From Anaeramoeba flamelloides (taxonomy: Eukaryota; Metamonada; Anaeramoebidae), in contig JANTQA010000026.1 of the NCBI GenBank assembly GCA_027625915.1, forward strand, positions 4,588,001 to 4,652,000: DNA of 64,000 nucleotides, written 5' to 3'. This document shows positions 57,964-64,000 of the stretch, one piece after another. Every line of letters begins with the position of its first letter. The first letter of the stretch is position 1. The notes beneath the pieces were generated by a model, which worked only from the letters and a program-made list of their open reading frames with translations, had not been told where the DNA came from and did not search any database. The translations under genes were made by a program, and so were the position numbers.

Positions 57964-59517
57964 ATCCTGATCCAACACTCTACTTATCAGAATACGAACA
58001 AGAGATCCAAAAAATGATCAAAGGGGAGATCTCAAAAGAATTTGAAACACATTTCATAAACAATATTTTTTATAGCATTATAATAAATCTCTGGGAACGG
58101 CAAGATTATGAAAAATCCATTGTCCCGTTAATTAATAAATTTTTTGAAATTAGTCTTGATTTTATTGTTAATAAAATCGATCAAGACCACCCAAAAGTTT
58201 TGGATTGCTTATCCAAAATTTTGATTCAACCAACAAAATTTGGATACTATTTAAAAAACCCATATGAGCAAGGAGCAAGAAGACTAAACACCAAGTCTTT
58301 CCAAATCATAAAAATACCTGTAAGTAGTCCAAATTTCTTTTTATAAAGCATCATGAGAACAAAAGAGAAAAAAACACCAAATAAAAAATTGACAAAACAG
58401 AAAAAGAAAAAGAAAAACAAAAAAAAATTATCCTTTTATTTTTTTTCCTGTCCCATTTATTTTCTCATTTCAAAACCAACCAATTTTGATGTTCTGATTT
58501 TAGTGGACCCAAAAATTATCCAACACAAATTAAAAATATTAAACAACAAACAAAAAACAAAAAACAAAAAACAAAAAACAAAAAACAAAAAACAAAAAAC
58601 AACAAACAAAAAACAAAAAACAAAAAAAAAAAAAAAACAAAAAATCCAAAATGTAAAACAAAAACAGCCTTATACCAAGAGAAAATACTCTTATTATTTT
58701 TGTAAAAATGTTGAATATTTCCATTCACAAGGGGGATTTGATTTATTGATGAGCAGAATGCTATCGAGCGAACACAAAATCGATTCTGTTCTTACTGCGA
58801 AACTAATCTTGCCAATTGAAAAAATATCGAATTTATTCAATAGCCAAGTGTTGACAAGCATTGTGTCGCAAATAACGGGAGTTCTTGATCGAATCCTCAA
58901 GCTTGGGAACGAAGAACTAAAGAAATTTGAATATCCGGACATTATGAAAATCGCAAAATTAGTGAAGAGTGTCTTGCGTGATGACGATAACACAAATGCT
59001 AATAATGTCCAAAGGTGGTTTGAAAAGGAATTTGCTTACAGGTGCCTAACTTGCAACTTTTTACCGTTAAGGGCTAAGGGCGCAATCAATTTAAATAACA
59101 TTTTCGGAAAGCAATTAAAGAAATCCAATTACCAACTAGCAAAAAAATTTGTTCTATGGTCAAAGGAAAAAGCTCTTTTACAATTAATTTTTGGAGAAAC
59201 GAGGCACCCTGTCATCATTAAGGAATCACAATCAATTTTAAGATTTGTTGCCAAACACGAAGATATTACAAAAAAAGAAATCGATTTGATTTGGTCAGTT
59301 TCTGAGGTAAATGCTTTTTTTTTTATTTACATATGCACTTCTTTTGTTATTTATTTTGTTGGGAACAGCTCTTTTAAAAACGTGAAAATCAAAGGTGCTG
59401 AAAGGGGGGCATAATTTTGTTCGATTTCATATTTTAAACCTTTTTGCGCATTCATTATAGAACCTTCTCAGATGATATCACGATAAAAGCAAAATTTTGG
59501 AAATGTTTTCAACATTT

Positions 59518-59554
<37 letters not shown>

Positions 59555-62500
59555 TTTGATTTTTTATAAACCCCATGTTAGAAGTGTATGTTGAAATACA
59601 AACGTGGTTATTATTATGTCCCAACATAACACACAATTAGAAAGAGTTTCCCAATGAGAACTTTCAAAAAATGTTAATTTACCACACAAGAGTAAATATG
59701 ATAGACTTAACAAAGAGAGTTTTTTCATAAAAAATTGCTTTTTATATAAGGACAATAGGCTTCGATTCGATCGTGGCCACAATAAATAAATAAAGAAATA
59801 ATAGTGTTTTTGAATTTATTGTTAAGGGTCCAAATGTTAATAAACAAAAATATTTAATCTCGTAAAGGAGAGAAATTTGAAGTTGACTAAATTAATGGCT
59901 TCTAATTCAAATCGCGTCTAGACACAGTCATTCGAAGTATTTGAAGTTAATCTAATTTTCTAAAAAATTAGATTTTTTGGATTTATGAGAGGTTTTGATG
60001 ATAGCATGTATTATCACGATATTAACAATAAAATCGTGATAATATTAAAAAAATCGCGATAAAATATAAATCACAACAAAAAAAAAAAACGCGATATTCA
60101 ACATTATTGCAATATTCACATTATCGCTAGATAAAGAAAATTATTTTTTGAATTCACCATACAAAAAAACTCATAAATTTTACAAACCTTGAGACTTTTA
60201 CAAAAGTTTTCACCCTTTAAAAATGTTGGGAAGTGTTTGAAAGGGTTGTAAACTTGTCTACAGGCTCTGGAAAGTGTTTGAAAGAATCAAAGCTTTATTA
60301 AAGGCATGAGATTTTTGTAGTGGAAAAAAAATGTTTTTCTTTTCATTTTTTTTTTTAAAGATTATAAAATCTCAAACAAATTTTATGATCAAACTAATAG
60401 TCATTCATTTCAACAAAAAACTCGAATATAAAATAGATATGTTTTTTTTTAATTAAGGTTATTACCTTCACAAGTTAAAGAACTAAAAAGAAGAAAGTGG
60501 AATTTTCCTTCTTATTGGTGCTCGATCAAAAAAAAAACATCATTAAACTCTAGTTGTGTTTTCTGTAAATACAAAAATAGATGATAAGAAGAAGAATAAC
60601 AATAAGAAAATTAAATTTCCAAAACAATTTTAATAATTGGTGATCATGTGGGTAGATTGTTGTTAAAGCTTTAGAAAAATTATCCGACTACTTTTAGCTT
60701 TCATAGAATAAAGAAAATGTTTTAAATGAAGAAAATATTTTTTGAAGAATGAGTGAAGGGCTGGTTGTTTTAGAAGTTCTTTTCAAGGCAATTTACAACA
60801 CCGCAATTGACTGAGAAACTCTTTATTTATCTTTAGTTCTGATTGTTGTTGATCTAAAGGATGGATAGGTATGTCAACCAAATCAAAAGAAAATACAATA
60901 AAACTCTTTGATCTGATCCTTGATTGAGTCAATTATCTTTTTTGTTGTTTTTTAAAAGAATAACTTTTTTTTCATAAGGATCTGTTTTTGATCAAAAAAA
61001 ATTTCTTTGTAAAAATATTTCTCAATTAGCCCAAAAACCCATCAACTATTATATTGCGATTACTTTTTAATTGCAATATTTTGACATTAATCGCGATCTT
61101 ATCGATATTATCGCGCTAATGTTTGATATCGCGATTTTCTAAAATATCACAATTTTTTAAAAATAATCACGATTTTTGCTACTTTATCATGACTTAACAA
61201 AGATATCATCAAATCCACTGTTGTTAAGGGTTAAATGTTAAAACACTTAATCTGGTAAAAGTGAGAATTTCCAAGTCAGTAAATTCACGCCTTCTCATCA
61301 AAGAGTGAATAAACACACTTATGAGAAGTATTTTGAACTTACTTTTCTTTTTTAAAATAAAATTGAAATCAAGAGTATGTACGGAAAAAAAAATGTAAGA
61401 ATAAAAAATGAAGAATAAATAAAAAATAAAAAAGTTTTTTTATTATTATTGAAGAGAAATGATTCAACAAAATTACCACTTGTTTGTTGTTAGGTTTTTT
61501 TTAATTTGAGAAATAAAAAGAAAATTTCTTTAATTTTGTTTTTATTTCAAAAATTAAAAAAAAACCTAGGCACTTTTCGTTAGGTTTTTTTGAGTTTTCT
61601 ATTTATTTGGAAAATCAATAGATTTTCGTTAGGTTTTTTTTAATTTAAGAAATAAACCGATAATTTATTTAATTTTCGGTTAATTTTAAAATAAAAGAAA
61701 ACGGCAGTAGCCTTTCCAGAATTTAAAAGAAGAGAGTAAAATCTTTTATTTTCCTTCATCTTATAAATTAAAAAAAAGCCTAGGCACTCTACGGAACTCT
61801 ATGGCACTTGACGGCACTTCCTGAAACTCTGGGTTTATTGAGAGTTTTTTATTATCGGATATAATGCAGACAAGATTATAACTCATAGGATAGCTTTTCT
61901 TTAAAAATAAAAAAGAAAAAATATATAAGTTTAACCAAAAACAAGAAAAAGAGAAAGAAAAGCAAGAAATAAGAGAATAAAATAATAATAATAATCAAAA
62001 AGTAAAAACTTTATTTGAAAATTTTTTTTTGTAAATCGGGTTTTAAATGGGTTGATGACTGTTTCCTTTTAAAGTTGAAAATTTTTGGATCACCATCACA
62101 TAATTTATTTTAATAAAGAGGTATAAATATTTGATCAACTAGAAAGCAAATGAAATATGCTACTTGATTGGGTCTTTAATTAGAACTTTGATGGATAAGA
62201 TACATCAGTAAAGCACTGTTTTTTTTAAGAATAAGAATTTGTTTTCGAAATTTTCTTTTTGTTGTATTTTTTTTTTTTATTTTTTTGAAAGTTTCCCAAG
62301 CCTTGTTTTCGCAAAATCCCAATACTAGATACTAACTCGACAGCATTCACCCAGAACAAGTAACTGACTCAGCAGATCGTATGGAAAGGTCTATTCAATT
62401 TACTTGGGTTAGTTTCACTTCACTCCAGTTGGTTTCATTCGAATCACTTCATAAGGTATCGGCTCAATTCGGTTTAAGATCTACTAATGAACAAGTTAGT

Positions 62501-64000
62501 TTAAGATCTAATCATGAACAAGTTTACCAATTCTTATAATGATTTTTTATCCCATTTCCCCTCCACCGATTAAAAAAAAAACAAAAAGAGGGAGAAACCT
62601 AAGGAACCTAAGTAACCGAAGTAACCTAAGTAACCGAAGTAATCGAAGTAACCGAAGGAACCGAAGGAACCGAAACAACTTAAAAAAAGGAATTTGGAAA
62701 AAGTAGAAAGTTTAAAAAATACATTTATTGATTTTCCTATGCCATTTAATGTTTTTTTTCAATAGGTGATCAATATTTCAAGTCTTTTTTGAAAGGGCCC
62801 ATTTTGTACCATTTTAAACTGATTTTTTTTTTTGTTTTCTTGCAATTCTTCCATTTCAGAATTATCAAAATTGACCCTCCCTATTAGAATTTGTTCATTT
62901 TTCCAGCTTTGTTATATTTCAGTTAGTTTTTCTTTGAAGATTTTTGGGTAATTTATTTCATTTGTTCGACTCTTCTGTCCTCCATAGCCGTTAAAAATTA
63001 TTATATTGTTTAAATTGTTTCCCATAAAGTATCCGTGGCCTATTGGCTTCACATTGATAAATAATTTTAAAAAAGGGATTAAAAAATATGGAGTAACCCT
63101 TCTTTATTGTTTTTAGGTTCATATGATTTTTTTTGATCAAGCTTAGTATTTCCTTAAAAAAAAAAAACAGTTGTTTTATGTAGTCTCTGGTGTTAGTGCT
63201 ATATCTATGTTATTTTGATATAAAAAAATTTCCATTGATTCTGTTTTTAGATCTCTTCCTACCTCCACCACTTTTACAATTAGAGTATAAAAACAGCTTT
63301 TTAAATATTTTTTTCTTCTATTATTTTTTTAGCTCTTCAAAATTTTCACAAAATATTAAATTTAAATTCATATTTCAAAAACAATAAAAACAATAAAAAA
63401 AAAAAAACTAATTAGGAACACCAATCAACAGCAAAAATTGTTTTTTCGTTTTTAAAAACAATATCCAAACACATGAATTTTCAAATTATTAATTATATTT
63501 ATAAAAGCAAACTGGAAAATTTAAAGGAATGGGATTCAAATCTAATAGACTTTTTAACTTTTTTAACAAATTATATTCTTTCAAAGTTCAAAAAAGAAAC
63601 AGATAATTTAAACGAAGAAGAGCAAATGTATAAAGAACTATTTTATTTAATGTATTATAAATTTTGGGAATTAATAATAGACAACACAATAAATTATAAA
63701 ACAAGGGAATATTTGGTAGAAAATTTAGTAAAGTTATTAAAATCTAATTTTATTAGCAATGATATTAAAAGATCTTTACAAATGATTTTAATCAACCATT
63801 TAGAAAAACACATAGAGCCACTATTTATAATTAAATTATTAACTACTATCATTAATACTTATAAAACGAATGTCAGAAAGCACTCTAAAAAGAAAAATAG
63901 AAAAGGTATTATTAATGATCTCGAAAATAATAGTCAAATTAAATCATTAATTATTAATGATTTAATACATTATAAACAAACTGTATTACAATATATAACG
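57964..64000 (+). CDS. USP9X/FAF-type ubiquitin carboxyl-terminal hydrolase, N-terminal helical part (incomplete both ends)
   Basis: Exons 57964-58319, 58668-59306 and 63416-64000 (open at the window edge) joined in phase 0 encode ~526 residues. The first visible exon starts with two bases of a split codon after CTCCAG, so earlier exons exist. Landmarks resemble the armadillo-like region of USP9X: GGFDLLMSRML, RWFEKEFAYRCL, LIFGETRHPVIIKESQSILRF, and DLIWSVSE joined to EHQSTAKIVFSFLKTISKH, as in the IW-x-x-x-GKHE segment of FAF/USP9X. FWELIIDNTINYKTRE follows. The catalytic Cys/His domain must lie right of the window. It is a large deubiquitinase, probably over 2000 residues (inferred from the family). 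Donors are GTAAGTAG and GTAAATGC; the second intron is 4109 bp. The 58668 start of the middle exon is the best phase-0 choice; AAG|AGA 12 bp later is possible. Confidence 0.8.
58545..58645 (+). repeat. (CAAAAAA)n microsatellite in USP intron
   Basis: About a dozen 7-bp CAAAAAA units with two CAACAAA variants, ending in an A run. It lies between two USP exons (intron 58320-58667) just before the acceptor. It reads through as Lys/Gln/Asn-rich peptide in the forward frames, which is why open frames cross it. Confidence 0.85.
59519..59550 (+). repeat. 32-base poly(T) run in the long USP intron
   Basis: Uninterrupted T run. Assembly length is likely uncertain. Confidence 0.9.
59819..61370. mobile_element. 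~1.5-kb composite: direct repeats around an ATCGCGAT-rich inverted-repeat element
   Basis: Direct repeats of ~150-165 bp (59819-59985 and 61219-61370) share GTTAAGGG-CAAATGTTAA, TTAATCT-GTAAA, GGCTTCTAATTCA-like and GAAGTATTT-GAA blocks. Between them, 59991-61216 has inverted ends (TTTTGATGATA / TATCATCAAA) followed by clusters of ATCGTGAT/ATCGCGAT motifs within the first ~130 and last ~160 bases. No convincing coding frame inside. A lone direct-repeat-like copy lies near 23735-23830. Confidence 0.5.
61450..61835 (+). repeat. dispersed inverted-repeat element R1, copy h
   Basis: GAAGAGAAATGATTCAACA at the start, the AAATTTC-hairpin, a GGAAAATCAATAGATTTTC block, a second hairpin, CCTTTCCAGAATTTAA, then ACTCTACGGAACTC and GGCACTTGACGGCACTTCC (in part). 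Lies in the 4.1-kb USP intron. Confidence 0.6.
62336..62539 (+). other. island of balanced composition with a 67-residue open frame
   Basis: Frame without ATG at its start: LDSIHPEQVTDSADRMERS, then QFTWVSFTSLQLVSFESLH, ending in two near-identical units, GLRSTNEQV and SLRSNHEQV (a 27-bp tandem in DNA). Base composition is close to balanced, unlike everything around it. Unrecognised. Could be a remnant of a foreign element or of a gene. Confidence 0.35.
62596..62676 (+). repeat. 9-bp minisatellite, nine units
   Basis: Nine units of AACCTAAGG/AACCGAAGT type without a gap. Period nine keeps one frame. It follows the island at 62336-62539 and lies in the USP intron. Confidence 0.9.
62770..63130 (-). 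pseudogene. broken coding-like relic on the minus strand
   Basis: Minus-strand frames read like protein: INVKPIGHGYFMGNN, IIIFNGYGGQKSRTNE and, further on, ILIGRVNFDNSEMEEL. The relic is interrupted at least once, has no start and no recognised ends. Family unknown; possibly the remains of a mobile element in the USP intron. Residue variety and Gly content set it apart from translated random AT-rich DNA. Confidence 0.3.

Overview
The window looks like nuclear DNA of an AT-rich, intron-bearing unicellular eukaryote. Intergenic and intronic DNA is estimated by eye at over 80% A+T. Genes stand out as islands of normal codon structure joined by GT...AG introns, and the genetic code is standard, since open frames end cleanly on TAA. 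A DEX1 orthologue, a membrane H+-pyrophosphatase, an RLPH2-type phosphatase and Lys/Asn-rich coiled coils fit a free-living amoeboid or flagellate protist. An Anaeramoeba-like metamonad is one guess, made on style only and with low confidence.

Layout. 2.1-7.3 kb (minus): a DEX1-like FG-GAP membrane protein in three exons. 14.9-17.2 kb (plus): an intronless, K+-dependent-type H+-pyrophosphatase. 22.5-27.1 kb (minus): an RLPH2-like PPP phosphatase in three exons. 32.3-37.2 kb (minus): a PH / coiled-coil / RUN protein in a probable two exons. 41.9-52.5 kb (minus): a calmodulin-like EF-hand protein whose few exons span 10.6 kb. 52.9 kb (plus): tRNA-Asp(GUC). 58.0-64.0 kb (plus): part of the N-terminal helical region of a USP9X/FAF-type ubiquitin hydrolase, which runs off the right edge. 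These are unrelated housekeeping, secretory, signalling and trafficking genes; there is no operon-like grouping.

The striking feature is what fills the rest. Most inferred introns are 1.6-8 kb. They and the spacers are packed with short inverted-repeat elements of several families, many flanked by TA as in Tc1/mariner-type MITEs: a ~197-bp palindromic family, a ~130-bp family, a family with a CAGCC...TACCGTG terminus, and a ~460-490-bp family that carries a conserved coding-like core. There are also longer dispersed repeats (R1 in about eight copies, R3 in three), a ~1.5-kb element with CCCTTAGCACCC termini, a composite element rich in ATCGCGAT, a decayed reverse-transcriptase-like fossil, a telomere-like GGGTA tract, and a few islands of unexplained composition or coding-like sequence.

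All repeats were found by reading, not by alignment software, so repeat boundaries are approximate. Exon boundaries were placed by hand from reading phase and family homology.
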